From NCBI GenBank assembly GCA_001600635.1, contig BCKL01000016.1, forward strand, positions 176,449-240,448: 64,000 bases of DNA, read 5' to 3'. The translations under genes and the position numbers were made by a program. Shown in pieces: positions 10,390 through 21,766 of the stretch. Every line of letters starts with the position of its first letter. Within the stretch, counting starts at the first letter, position 1. The DNA is from Leucosporidium creatinivorum. Its lineage: Eukaryota > Basidiomycota > Microbotryomycetes > Leucosporidiales > Leucosporidiaceae. The notes beneath the pieces are model-generated. The model saw only the letters and a list, made by a program, of their open reading frames with translations. It was not told the DNA's origin and ran no database searches.

Positions 10390-12520
10390 TTACAGCTCAT
10401 CACTAGCCTTACAACGTCCGTCGAGAGGGCTCGAAAGCGGAGCGACTCGCTCCGCTCCCTCTTTCCCTCCTGCTCTCATCTCGTCATGCCAGCCGACCCC
10501 GCCAGCTCGAGCTCCCAGGAGAGCCAAGGACCCAGTACACGCAACAAGAAGTTTCGCCGCCCTTCCGCCATCCCCGCCGCCAAGAACGCTGCTCCCAAGA
10601 AGCGCAAAGCGAAGGAGGAGTCGCCGCCCCTCGAGAGCTCGTCGGAGGAGGAGGAGGAAGCTCCGAAACAGCGCAAGAACCGAGCAAAGAAGTCCAAGGA
10701 GCTCGCTCTGGAAGACTGTGAGCTGTCTATGCACCTTGTTCTCCCCTCCGTGCTTGCCGTCGAAGAAGATGCCCTCGAACGGTTCGTTGCCAGCCTCGCC
10801 AGGCGCTCGACGAGGGAGAAGGGGGACATGGTAGTGTCTGCCATTGAAGGTATCGACGGTCATGCCGATGATGCCTCCGTAGGTGCCCGTCTCGAGGAGC
10901 ACAATGCCGCCGGGAAATGACGCTGCGAACCAGAGTAGCGGTCAGCGCCGAAGCAGGCGCCAAGACAGAGGAGAGATCGCTCACCGACTCGAGTGCTCGA
11001 GATCTCGATGACGAGGGTAAAGCCGAGGATCGAGTCCATGCCGTCGACGTGGACAGACCCGAAACTGCCGAGCTGGACCGAGATGTCCTCGCCGCCGACT
11101 TCCGCCAGGTTGATCTGGAAGCCAGAGAAGCCGCTGCGAGCGCCGAGGTTAGTCAAGGAAGCTTCTCGGGGGTGCATCGTAGCACAAGGGAGCTCACAGG
11201 TTTGTCGCGTCTCCAAGACAAGCCGAATTCCAAGCCGTCTTGCCGAGAATGAGATTCTCCAGCTCTTCTTTCGAGAGAGTGGCCTCCAGAGCGGGTACGG
11301 CGATGAGCATAGCGACATGCACGATTTCAGCAATACGCTGTGCCAGTGCTCCGTCTCCAGAGGACTGCGCGACGGGCGCCGTTACGCCTCGAGCGATCTG
11401 GAAAGAACGAGAGGTGGGTGAGCTCGGAGCGAGAAGCGAGTTGAGAGAGAGAGAGAGAGCTCAAGTTGACGTTGACGACTCCAATTGAGATAGCTCCCTT
11501 GCCCTTGGCATTGTGTTCTGCCCCGAGATCGAGGAGAGACAACATCCTCTTGCCAGGCGCCTTGCTGCCCATGATCAATAGCTTCAACGACGCTCCCGCC
11601 TCGAGAGTGCCTCGAGGCAAGTAGCGAAGTATATCCTCCTCGCGCAGCATACACTGTGCGGCAGCGCTGTTGAGCCGAGAGATGCGGAGGTCCAGGTCGG
11701 GGTGGTCGACGAGGTGAAGAGGCGAAGGAGTGGACCGCTGAGCCTTGAGGTCGTAAGTGTCCTCCTCTTCTCCTCCAGCGGCGATGCTCGGGTTCACACG
11801 CAAGAGAACGGCGCCCATCTCCATCGGAATGAGCCCTTGTCGCTCGTCGACGGGGACCTCGTAGGGATCAGGCAGTTCCGGGCGATAGGTGGGAGCCGAG
11901 ATGGCTAGGGGTACCTCGGCGTGCAGCATCATGTCCTTGCGAATGAGCTTGGCCTCCTCGTCGCCGGGTGGTGGGATCCAGCCTGACGCAGGGATGCGGC
12001 GGTCGAGTGGAGAGACGAGGGGAAGGGGGTAGGGTACACCAGGACGAAAGAGACGGTAGTGAGGAGGAGGAGGTGGTACGATTCCTTTCCCCCTGGTGAC
12101 CTGAACAGCGTCGATACCACCATCGTCGAGGCCGTGGGCAATGGCTGGCGCGAGGAGCGATGTGCGTAACGAAGGGTCCGGCTGGTCGGGGAGGGATTGG
12201 GCGAGGGGCGGGGTGTAGGTCGACCTTGCTGGTGCAGCGGTAGGTTGAGATGAGGAAGGTGGAGCCAAGGGTAAAGAGCCAGCGGAGCGAGCCTCGCGCT
12301 GCAAAGGGAGTGGGTCAGTCTCCCGCTAGAAAACAACCTCCCTTGCTCAACAGAAAGCTGTGGGACAGCAGGGGAAACATACAGATATATCCTGGAAAGG
12401 GCTCGGCAGCTGTGTCCGTGCAGCGGGCGGTAGAATCGTCTCAGTCACTGGAAGGCCGGGAGCGGCGAGCTGGACTTGAGCGGTATCTGAGTGGGTAGCA
12501 GGTAGCGAGGCGGTTTCCAT
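10390..12520 (-). CDS. Unrecognised spliced protein, minus strand
   Basis: The gene starts at METASLPATHSD (ATG at 12520). Exon 1 ends at QDIS with a GTATGT donor and continues in exon 2 from REARSAGS. A long proline-rich region (PPPPPHYRLFRPGVPYP) precedes a folded part with LREEDILRYLPRG, SLLDLGAEHN, ISIGVV, then after introns IARGVTAPVAQ, LSKEELENLILG, GFSGFQINLAEVGGEDI, SVHVDGMDSILGF and FPGGIVLLETGTYGG. Those pieces look like one globular domain of alternating helices and strands, but I cannot assign a family. There is no signal peptide or membrane segment. The donor after ISIGVV is weak and sits beside a (GA)n tract. The end is uncertain: the frame stays open to 10390, but beyond VHRQLTVFQ (about 10735) the translation becomes leucine-rich and looks like the shadow of a plus-strand exon, so the true C-terminus may have been lost. 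Confidence 0.55.
10486..10735 (+). pseudogene. Orphan first exon, possibly of an F-box family gene
   Basis: An ATG at 10486 opens a convincing nuclear-protein N-terminus on the plus strand, with KKRKAKEE, an acidic SSSEEEEEAP stretch, a second basic cluster (KQRKNRAKKSK) and ELALED, followed at once by a GTGAGC donor-like site. The frame runs on to 10920, but that remainder is antisense to the well-formed exon of the minus-strand gene and should not be coding. No following exon is found. The composition resembles the basic/acidic leader seen on F-box genes of this group of fungi (inference; compare the gene at 49406-51988). The simplest reading is a gene cut off after its first exon by a rearrangement. 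Confidence 0.4.
11443..11459. repeat. (GA)n microsatellite
   Basis: An uninterrupted GA run of 17 bases (CT on the coding minus strand). It lies at the start of an intron of the minus-strand gene and probably blurs its donor site. Confidence 0.85.
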
Positions 12521-12689
12521 GGCGGACAGAGCTGCACAGAAGTTGTTGGAGATGATAGACGAGGTAAGGTTGTAGGAGAGTGCAAGCTTGCGAGAGCTGC
12601 GAAGCGAGCGACTCCCCGCGGGGAATTGAAACTAGTCCTGTTAGAACGAAGGACTGATCTGCATTACGGTGCTTACTTGATTTAGCGAC

Positions 12690-12732
12690 GCGATTTTTTT
12701 GAGCGGGGTACTACCCCGCTCAAATAAATCGC
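12690..12732. repeat. Hairpin-forming inverted repeat, 19-base arms
   Basis: The arms 12690-12708 and 12714-12732 are reverse complements apart from one mismatch, around a five-base TACTA loop. The inner arms are GAGCGGGG and CCCCGCTC; the outer arms are A/T runs capped by GCG/CGC. It sits about 170 bases upstream of the minus-strand gene start at 12520. No terminal transposon feature or target duplication is evident. Confidence 0.85.
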
Positions 12733-13053
12733 ACCGCTCGAAGGAGAGGAGGTGCGAGAATCTGATATACTACAGGAACTTGGAAGGTCCACAGGGAGGT
12801 AACCTCATGCTATGATACTGCTTTGGCAGGTTTTCGCTTGGTCTGTGTACCCTCTCATAGCGATTTTGCGAAGGCGCCGAGGCGCTCCAAGGATTGCGAA
12901 TGGAAGAGGGGAGAGCTACACTGCAGTGAGGACCTTCAGGGCGAGATTGCGTGATAGTCGTATGTCGTCACTTTCTTGCTCCACCGCTCCGAAACCTTAG
13001 AGGTGCATGCAGTCGACCAGAGCGCTTGCGCCGAGACGTGCGAGCCGTAAAAA

Positions 13054-13817
13054 TCAATGGGGAGGTCGCTCGTTCACACCTGAGGAGCCAAGAGTGGAGT
13101 CAGCGACACCTGTACGCCCAATGAGTCCGTAAACGAGCTCAGAAACGTACGGGACTTGCTGCTGAGGTTTGAGCCCTGCCCGAAGTTGCGAGGGAAAGCC
13201 GAGAACCGAGGGGTTGTAGAGGGCCTCCAGAGCTCCAGTGAGGTTCGTCAGGGCTCGCCGACGCAAGCGACGATGCGATGCACGGGCTGCACGAGTACAG
13301 AGACGTCGCCAATGAGCGTGAAGCCGAGCGAGCGCCAAGAGTCGAACGCCGAGAGCCGAACACCGAGGGCGTCGACAGCCGAGCTATACTCACCTTACAG
13401 AGTTGAGAAGCGATGGAGCACTGAACAATGTTCTTAGGAATACGTCCGAAGAGCTGGCATGTACTGGAGTGTCGAGGACGGCCGCGAGATGAGGTGAGCC
13501 GGGGGAGAGCCGAACTGCAATGGGCGATGCGGGTCAGCTCTCGTATGGTGCGCTGAGACAGTGAAGAGCTCACCAAACATCTGACCACCCTGTCTAACCG
13601 CCCCTGCCCTCTATACAGCACTGCAAGGGCTGCTCGATGCGCCGACCCTGAAACTCCCTCGGCGTCGACGGTCGAGCTGCGTCGAAGCGAGACGGCGATA
13701 GATGTGGGAGGAGAGAGAAGGTGAAGCGGCTTGACCGCGCTCTTGAGGGGTCCGCGCGAGATTGTAGCGAGGCAGCAGGGGCTGGTTATGAAGCGGATAG
13801 GAGCTCATGTGGCTCAT
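13054..13817 (-). pseudogene. Possible decayed spliced gene, family unknown
   Basis: The minus strand carries textbook introns: one with a GTGAGC donor, an AGCTGACC branch site and a TTGCAG acceptor (about 13507-13573), and another starting GTGAGTAT. Between them are protein-like stretches such as GQGRLDRVVRCL, VFLRTLFSAPSLLNSV, RLSAFDSWRSLGF and LTNLTGALEALYNPSVLG. They lie in different frames with stops between them, so no continuous product can be read. This suggests a degraded host gene, but I cannot name the family. Confidence 0.3.
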
Positions 13818-14156
13818 ACAGCGGAACTGTACCGCTGTACAGCGAGCTCAACGGCTCACGCCGTTCAGAAAGGTCGTCGCCGAGCATGCCGCGCTGCTCA
13901 GACTGTCTTGCGCTCACCGAGGGAGCTGCGAGACTCGTTCAGAGGGATGATATATTTTTTATGTACATCTCGTCCCTCTTGCTATGCTCGTCATGACGAA
14001 GCGGAACGGGAGAGGCGCATCGAGCCGCTCGGCGCTCGGCTCTGGACTCGTGAGCGGTGTCGAAGGAGGGACAGCACAGAGCACAGAGTATTGCAAGCAA
14101 GCACATCGAAAGCGTATGAAGCGGGGGTATACAAGCACGTCGACCTTTCTCCCTCC

Positions 14157-15789
14157 TCAGCTCCTCCTAGCCTTTTTCGGCGCCGGCTCCTCAAGCTCCT
14201 CCTCATCGCTCTCGATGACTACCTCCTCGGATCCTCCAGCTTGTCCTTCGTCCTCCCCCTCACTTTCACTCGCATCGGGGTCGCGGTCGTTGAGCCAGCG
14301 GTCGATCTTCAAGTCGCCCTCGAGGAGAGCGAGAGCCGCCGTGTAGTCGGTCTGCTCGGACGTCTTGAGCCCCGAAGGGACGTCGCGCTTGGACTTGGTG
14401 GGAAGAGGTGCGATAGATTCGGGCGAGATCCAGTAGCTGTGTCGAGTCAAAAAGTCAGTCTCTGGCCTCAAGACGAAGCGCCGAGCAGGGCTCAAAGACC
14501 GAGAGCTCACCGCTTCCTGTTGGGGAGAAGCTGAACGAGGTAGTCGCCAGGCTGGTGCTCTCCATGGACCTTGACGCCGTCGTTGATGTTCTCGTCGATG
14601 ATCTGATGAGAGAGAGAAGGCTTCAGCAAGCGCGTTCATGTCTCGGTGAGGAGGGAAGCTCACCGCGCTGGGCCACTGGACGTTCTCGCGGATCGTCGCC
14701 AACAGGATGGAGTTCTCCGAGTAGCGACGCTTGGCTTTGACCGCCTCTTGCGCCGTTTGCGTATGAGCGGGCTGGCGACCCGACCTTCTCCTCGACTTCG
14801 ATCCTTCGTCATCCTCGCTCGATGGCGCCAGGCTCTTCTTCGCCTTGGCCTTGGCCTTAGCGGGCGCCTTCTTCGGGGCGACGGAGACCTTGACAGCCTT
14901 GACGCCGACCTTCTTCTTGCCGTTGGTGGACTGGGCGGCGGGAGGAGGAGCACCGAGGTCGTCCTCCGACTCGAGCTCATCGCGCTCTTCGGGGTCGTCC
15001 TCGGAGGAGGAGTAGGTCTTGGAGACGGGCTTCTTGCTGTTGCTCTTCGAGTTGCTCGTCGACTTGCTCTTGGTCTTGGCCTTGCTCTTGCCCTTGCTGC
15101 GCGAGCCATCGTCGCTGGGCTCGGGCGAGGCGAGTTGCGAAGGCGAGCCGGCACTGTGGGTACAAGAGACGGCGAGTCAGTATGTCAGTAAGAGGAAAGT
15201 GTAGACCTGCGGGTCACGACCACCTCGAGGTTGGACTCACTCGTCGTCAGCCAGCTTCATCTTGTCGACCTCGGTCCAACACGCCTCGACCCACTCAAAG
15301 AGGGTGTTGAGCTCGGCCAAGCTGAGCTCCTTCTTCTTGTCGACTTCGTCGCCATAGCCAGCATCGAGGACTTGACGAACGACCTGGACGAAGAGCGTTA
15401 CGGCTTCCTGATGCTCGAAGTCCTCGGCGACGACCTCCATCTTGGTCACGGCGGAATTGGACCCGATGGTCGTGAGTCCCTGCGCGAGGAGCTCGTAGTT
15501 CAAAGCCGTCTTGTGGGTCAAACGACTCAAGATGAACTCGAGCGGAGCCATGGGAGCTGCTCGAAACTCGTCAACTCCGCTGTCCCTCATCACGTGTAGC
15601 CTGTTAGGACTCACTGTCGTCGTCGCGAGAGGGAAGACGAGCATAATCGATACGACGCAAGAGCTGCTTGATGTTCGACACGGCGTCCTTCTTGCGCGTG
15701 AAGCCGTCGCTCGTCGTCGCCTTGGGCGCAGCAGGTTTCGCTGCAGACTTCTTGGTCGCGGGACGTCCTCGTTTCCTCTTCGGAGGCAT
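14157..15789 (-). CDS. PWWP-like chromatin protein, paralogue 1
   Basis: A nuclear protein of about 430 residues. The N-terminus MPPKRKRGRPATKK contains an AT-hook-like GRP core. Next comes a helical domain (FILSRLTHKT, then FVQVVRQVLDAGYG and LNTLFEWVEACW) shared with the two other family members in this window. A long lysine/serine-rich acidic linker follows. The C-terminal block reads SILLATIRENVQWPSAIID, a splice, GDYLVQLLPNRKRYWISPES, which fits a PWWP/Tudor-like barrel with WP in place of full PWWP. It ends EEPAPKKARRS with TGA at 14157-14159. PWWP barrels bind methylated histone tails and DNA (family knowledge), so a chromatin reader is inferred. Paralogue 2 lies 461 bases upstream in the same orientation and paralogue 3 is at 23135-24777. 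Confidence 0.7.
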
Positions 15790-16250
15790 GTTGCTGCTGT
15801 ATCGAGGTGCTGTAGGTCTTCCGGAGGGAGAAGCGGCTCGAGTTGTCGTCGCGAGATGATGGCGGGAGGACAAGGGGGAAGGGCTCGAGCCGTTCGTGAG
15901 TTGGGGAGAGGGTAAGGGGTCATCTTGTGGTTGGAGATGGCTGCTGATGTACTTCAGAGCATTCATTGACTAACTCTACACCAATTGAAGGCCTCAGACC
16001 CCTCGCCTCAGAAGTTACTCGCGTGCGAGGGGCACGCGGAGTTGACCTTGAAGACGATGTTGTGGCTCTGCAGCCACGGAGATGGTGCAGCAAAGCAGCG
16101 AATTGCAAGCGCATAGTATGAAAAGCTGACTGTCAGGGAGCACCGATTCTCCCCTCCTCTCCTTTCCCGCCATCTCGATGTTCGGCGTTCGGCGCGCTCC
16201 TGCTCGGAACTCGGCTCCCTCCTTGAAGCTGCATCTCGCCCACGATTAGC
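15790..16250. other. Spacer between tandem PWWP-like genes
   Basis: This is the 5' region of paralogue 1 and the 3' region of paralogue 2. The frame upstream of 15789 stays open but is serine/proline-rich and has no better start. No other signal is seen. Confidence 0.45.
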
Positions 16251-17812
16251 TCAGCGTCTCAGCTCGTCGTCGAACCAGCTCTGAAGCTCCTCTTCAGCGT
16301 CGTCATGGAGGAGAGCGACGGCTTGAGCGAACTCGCGAGCCTCGCTGGCGACGAGGTCGGAAGGAGCGCGAGGCTTTCCGAGGGCGCTGAGGGCCGAGGG
16401 AGCAATCCAGTAGCTGTGGAGAAGGCATGAACTCTGTTAGTAAGCTTTCAGACGAGCACAGATAATCTCAGACCAGCTCACCGTTCGTGGCTGGGAAGGA
16501 GGGAGACGAGATACGAATCCTCGGCCTTGTTTCCCTCAACGGTCGACTCGTCGCGAAGAAGGTTGCGGTCGAGGATCTGCGGATTGGATCAGGATGTTAG
16601 CAAGACTCCCTGCACTCGACAAGCGAATGCTCACCATCGCCGGCCAGCGAAAGGAAGCAGGCTCGGGCAGCATCGCCATCACAACGTTTCCCTCCTCGTA
16701 CTGCCTCCTTGCCGCTTGCACGGGGGTCTGAGCAGAAGCAGGCGTCCTCTTGGGCCTTGCTGAGCTCTCGCTACCCTCCTTCGACTGCTGACGCTTCGTA
16801 GCCCTCTCCGAGCGAGGGCCAGTTTTCGCCTTCTTCGCCGAGGTCGATGCTCCTTGAGCTGGCTTGGGCGACTTGGGCTTGGCCTTGGCCTTGGAGGCGG
16901 AGAGCTTGAGGGGCTGCTTCTTTGTCTTTGGTGGAGGGCCTTCGATGATCATATCGCCCTCCGAGTCGAGCTGATCCTCCTCCGAATCCTCGGCGGCGGC
17001 CTGCTCGTGCACTTGAGGCGAGTCGTCGATGCGGACCTTCTTCTTGATCTGGCTCTTTCCAAGACTGGGAGATGGGGCGTCCTCGCGCGAGTCGGAGGGC
17101 GAAGCGAGCTGGGAGTCGGGGCTGCGGGAGCCGAAGGGTCAGCTCTCTCCAACGCTGGACCCCAGCCGCAAGCTCAGACTTACCGAGGCTTGAGCTTCCC
17201 GTTGCTCTGCTTCTGCACCGCACTCAGGATATCCTCGACCCACTCGTACGCAGCCGTCAACTCGTCCAGAGAGAGGGCATCCTTCTTCTCGCCTCCATAG
17301 CCCTTCTTCAGCACCCTCCCGAACACCTCAACGAGTAAATCCACCGTCTGCTGGTGCTCGAGGTCGCTCGAATGTACCGACATGGTCTCGACGTCCTCAT
17401 CCGACCACCATCCCGAGAGCGAAGAGGAGACGACGGTCCAGGAGAGTCCTGCGCTGGACTTGCTCGCTAAACGAGTGAAGAGGTCCTCGAGGCCTCCGAG
17501 CGGGTCTGTACAGCGGCGGTCAGCTCCTTTTTTTGTCCCTGCCGGCTCGCCCTGCAGTCCTCCCTCGTCTTCAGCGCTCCTTCAGCTCTCGCTCCAGCTC
17601 TTCTCGCTCGCTGCTCATCGAAACTCACCATCTTCATCCCTCCTCGGCAGCTTGTACCTCTCAATCTGCTTCAACAGTCCCGTACACGCAGCGTAGGCGG
17701 CCGCCTTGGACAAGAATCGCTTGACGGGCGCCTGCGCCTGGCTCTTCTCTCCTTCGCCTCCTCCTCCTCCCTTATCGCCTCGCTTGCGCTTCTTGCTCGT
17801 GTTGGGAGCCAT
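16251..17812 (-). CDS. PWWP-like chromatin protein, paralogue 2
   Basis: A protein of about 400 residues starting MAPNTSKKRKRGDKGG (ATG at 17812) with a nuclear-localisation-like cluster. The helical domain is recognisable from LEDLFTRLASKS, VVSSSLSGWWSD, LLVEVFGRVLKKGYGG and TAAYEWVEDILSAV, matching the same positions in paralogues 1 and 3. A basic, proline-rich linker (KPKSPKPAQGAS) leads to the PWWP-like barrel EGNVVMAMLPEPASFRWPAM, a splice, SYLVSLLPSHERYWIAPSAL. The C-terminus is shorter than in its relatives and ends WFDDELRR with TGA at 16251-16253. Introns are short and at matching positions, showing descent by duplication. The function as a histone/DNA-binding adaptor is inferred from the barrel alone. 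Confidence 0.65.
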
Positions 17813-18039
17813 GTAGGGAGTTCCTCGAACGTTGGCTTGCCGAGCTGAGGCGAAACGAGGCGGGAGGGCGACGAAGCTGCGAGACGAGGTGAGTGGGAGG
17901 AGAGAGAGAGAAGGAGGCGAGCGGGAGAGAGTCGAGGGGGCTCGCTCCTCTCAGCGGGAGCAACTGAGGTGCTTCATATGTCCATATTTCTATTGAAGGT
18001 GCTGCTGAGGTACTACTTTGATTCATCCTTCCTCCGCGT

Positions 18040-20972
18040 TTAACCGTGGCCCGAGTTGGCTGAGAAGGAGAGCGCCGAGTTAGCTCGGCGCCGTAGGGGA
18101 GGAGCGGGGGAGTGATCGAGACTCACTCTTCCAAGCCATAGACCTGTTGACAGCGCGGTTCCATCCGGCGAACCTGAGAGACGAGCGAGAAGGGATCAGC
18201 TGTCGCCCTCGTCGAGCCGAGCGGCTCGATTCCCGAAAACACTCACTTCCACTCCCTCTCCTCCTTGCTGATCGTGGGCATAAAAGTCTTGACACCAAAC
18301 TCGTTGACCGAATCGAGCGAGTCGGGGTCGGTGAGATCCCAGTCAAAGAGCTTGAGAGCTGAACCGGCGAGAAGGGCAGCGCCGAGGGCGGTGGATCTGA
18401 GAGATGGCAGAGAGAGGGAGGAAGGCAGGAAGGGTGTTTTGAACGACGGGGGAGGAGGAGAAGATAGGGAGGAGCGAGAAGAACGTCAGCCGAGATCTCG
18501 CACATGCCGAGCAGCCAAACCACTCACTCTCTCATCGTCGGCCTCTCCACAGGGATCCCCAGAATGTCCGCCTGCAACTGCATCGTCACATCACTTCCCG
18601 TCATTCCACCATCCACCTTCAACACCTCCAGCGGCTCCCCGTCCTCCCCGATATCCTTGCCCATCGCCTCGAGAATGGCCCGCGTCTGGAAACAGGTCGC
18701 CTCGAGGGTGGCGCGGCAGATGTGGTGCTTGGTCGTGAAGGTGGAGAGGCCGATGAGCATGCCGGTCGCGGCCATGTCCCAGTAAGGAGCGAAGAGACCG
18801 GAGAAACCCTGCGAGGTGAGAGAGGTGAGCGATGTGTCGGCGAAAGGAGGTGGCGGGACGTACGGTGACAAAGTACACTCCGCCAGTATCATCGACCATC
18901 TCGGCGAACTTTCCTGCCTCCTTGGCGTTCTCCACCATGCCCAGGTTGTCGCGGAGCCTGTCGAGTCGAGGTCAGCGAGCTCGCTCTCGAACGTCTTCGA
19001 GTCCACCAGAGCTCACCAAGTCACCGAGGATCCACCAACAGCCACAGCACCCTCGAGAGCGAAAGTAACGGGCGCGTTGGGTCCAGCCTTGTACGCGACC
19101 TGCGAGGGGGGAGAGCCGAGATCAGCTCTCGGCGCACGCAAGAGGGGACAGGGACGACGAACAGTAGTGAGAAGTCCATGAGTGGACTTGATGATATCTT
19201 GACCGGTGTTGTAGAGCCTGCAGAGCGAAGGAAGATCAGCTCGGCGCTCCCTCGGCGGTGACCCGCCTCGTCGCCGAAAGCTCACATGAAGCATCCGGTT
19301 CCTGCGCGAAGGGAGCAGCAAAGTCAGCGCTCGCTCCTACGACCACAGAGGATCACCTCGGACCCACCATAAGTCTGCTTGGCCTCTCCCTTCTCCAGAC
19401 ACTTGTTCCCCACCAACGCCGCCTGCTGATCTCCCACCAACCCAGCAATGGGGATGCCCTCCAGAATATGGCCCTCGTGGAACTCTCCATAAGGCTCCGA
19501 GTTGCTGACTAGCCGGGGAAGGACCTCCTCGGGGCACTCGAAGAAGTCGAGTAGCTCTTTGCTCCATTCTTGGGTGTGCAGGTCGAGGAAGAGGGTTCGA
19601 GAGGCGTTGGTGTAGTCGGTGACGTGGATACCGCCGTTCTTGGCTCCGCCGGTGTAGTTCTATCGTAGCAACGAAAAGAGAGGTCAGCTCGAGCGGTCGC
19701 AGCCAAGCCGAAAGATAGCCGCTCACGTAGAGGATCCAAGAGTCGACGGTCCCCATCTTGAGAGTACCGTTATCCCTCGCCGTCTTGACCTCGGGGTAGT
19801 TCTCAAGTAGCCAAGCATACTTGGTCGCTGAGAAGTAGGTACTATCGAGCGCCGAAGGGTCAGTTCGGCGCGGAGTCCGTGATAGCTGTCGAAACGCACC
19901 TGAAAGGGAGTCCTGTGATGGCTTGTACACCTTCCTCGCCTTGCAGCTTGCCGTCGGGAGTAGTGAACATGGTCTTCTCCGACTTCTCCTTCAATTTGCG
20001 AACGACGGAGGCATTGCGAGCGTCCGGCCAGGCGACTGTAGGGCGAACGGTGAGCGATTGCGCTCAGGTTGAAAGCCAGCGGGAGACTTACTAGCGTTAC
20101 AAAGAGGTCGGCCAGTGTTTTTGTCCCACACGAGCGTCGTCTCGCGCTGCGTAGCGATTCCGACACCCTTGAGCATCTCCTTCTCGTAGCCGAGCGAGGC
20201 GAACTCCTTCAGAACCTCGGTGATACATTTGTCGATAGAAGTCATGTACACCGCAGGATTGTGCTCGTGCCATCCGGGCTCAGGGTAGACTGTGAGGAGC
20301 AATAAGGTCAGCGACGTCACCAGCTTGTTTTCGGCGCTGACAGCCTGGGAGCTCTTCGTGCACGGCGAAGGATACAAGAGAAGGTACAACGTACTCTGTG
20401 GGTACTCCTCTTGGTGCCAGGCGACAACGCGAGCCCATTGGTCTACAGATAGCGGTCAAAAAAGAGGGTTAGCAGCGTCTCGGCGAGGCTCGCTCCTTGC
20501 TCGCGGGTAGATGATCACGAGCACTGAGAGCATAGCGAGAGAGTAGAGCAAAACGAACCGAAGATGTAGAAGCGGCAGGATTGTGTACCACAGTCGATGG
20601 AGCCCACGAAAGCCGTTTCCTGCGGGGCAACGGATGTGGGTTAGAATGCTCGAGCGGCGGAGAAACTGAGCGGCAAGAGCTCTGTCAGCTGCAGAAAGCA
20701 CTCACCTTGGCTACAGGACGCTCAGGCGAAGCAGCCCGACTACCAGGCAGCGAGGAGGATCCTCGCGACATCAAGCGAGTCGGGCGAGCTGGGACGAAGG
20801 CTGAGAAGCTCATCCTTGAAGGGCGTTGAATGCTCTCTGCGAGCGAAGGCCTGGCTGATGTAGCCGAGTTCTCCGACAGCGGCGTGAGCGGCGTGGCCAT
20901 GCCGCCGAGAGCTGAGACGGCAGGATGGACCGGGGGGGCGTTGCTGGGCGTAGGCTTCTCTGGGAGCGACAT
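18040..20972 (-). CDS. GUT1: Glycerol kinase
   Basis: Phosphorylates glycerol to glycerol 3-phosphate with ATP in the cytosol, the first step of glycerol use. The start [14 protein letters not shown] (20972) is the first ATG in the frame; it gives a serine/proline-rich leader of about 65 residues before the FGGY kinase fold. The fold opens with [17 protein letters not shown] (the phosphate-binding hairpin), then [62 protein letters not shown] and VDGGMTGSD, the family signatures in order. About a dozen introns are present. The final tiny exon adds TNSGHG and a TAA at 18040-18042. The leader is longer than in bacterial glycerol kinases and may be regulatory. It shares the window with glycerol-3-phosphate dehydrogenase (60237-62045), the other route to the same metabolite. 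Confidence 0.93.
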
Positions 20973-21766
20973 GCTGGCGTAGAAGAGCGGAGGCGGCGGG
21001 TGGTAGACGGTCGGAGCGCCGAGATGAGATGGTCGAAGTGGGAGGAGGAAGAGAGGGAGTTGAGACGCGCGCTGCGAAGCCAAGTGCCGGAACAGACTGG
21101 TGATGTCAAATCTGGGGAAGGAGGAGCGCCCTAAGAGATAGGACGTTCGGCTTCTGTATTAGAGCAGCTGCTGGTGATGCTCCTGGTGCTGTTGGCCTTG
21201 CTGTTCGACGCACTGTCGAGCCAAAGGCGAGCGGAATGGGAGGAGGAGCAAGAAAGACTGGCCGCTGCTTCGGGTCGAGTGCCCGCTTGAAAAGGCTCGG
21301 TATGGCTCCGCGAAGCGTTCAAATCGCTCAGTAAGAGGCTCAGAATTCCGGTAGGCAGCTCCGCCGAGCTCAGTGCTCGGCGAGGGGTTGCACAGCTGAG
21401 GCCCCTGTCCTTCTGTACGGCTATCAAGGTGCAAACTGGAGCTGTGACGTTGTGCAGTTCGATCTCGCCAGCTCGAAGCTGTAGCTTTACTTCAACCTCT
21501 TCATAGCGCCCAAGCTCGGGCACGGCTCGCCCTCTCACTCTTCTCGTCACTCTTCTCGCTCTCGCACGACACCACAGCAAGGACATCTGAGCCGTAGTGG
21601 AGTACAGCTGCCGCCACCTCGCCCTACTCGCCGTCTCTGTCGTCTACCAGGCCTGCTCGACCAGCAGCACCGCTTCGACCTTCAGTCGCCTTTTCGCTGA
21701 GGCAGACCCAAGGACAGCAAGCAGCAGCTTCCGACAAAACTCGAACACTACAAAGAGCTGACTACC
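20973..21766. other. Divergent promoter region between glycerol kinase and membrane protein gene
   Basis: About 0.8 kb shared by the divergently transcribed GUT1 (minus) and the gene at 21767 (plus). The frame upstream of GUT1 is open but lacks an earlier ATG. Short minus-strand frames near 21130-21590 have no supporting splice pattern. Nothing else is recognised. Confidence 0.45.

Larger units (their letters stand above)
12521..14156. other. Gene-poor region with hairpin and coding debris
   Basis: This 1.6 kb region lies upstream of the minus-strand gene at 10390-12520 and downstream of the first PWWP-like gene. It holds a strong inverted repeat (12690-12732) and spliced-looking but frame-broken pieces on the minus strand (13054-13817). 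The rest, including an A/T-rich patch near 13950-13965, shows nothing recognisable. Confidence 0.5.

Noticed and set aside
14646-15191. Leucine/glycine-rich plus-strand frame
   Set aside because: Mirror of the lysine/serine-rich linker of PWWP-like paralogue 1.
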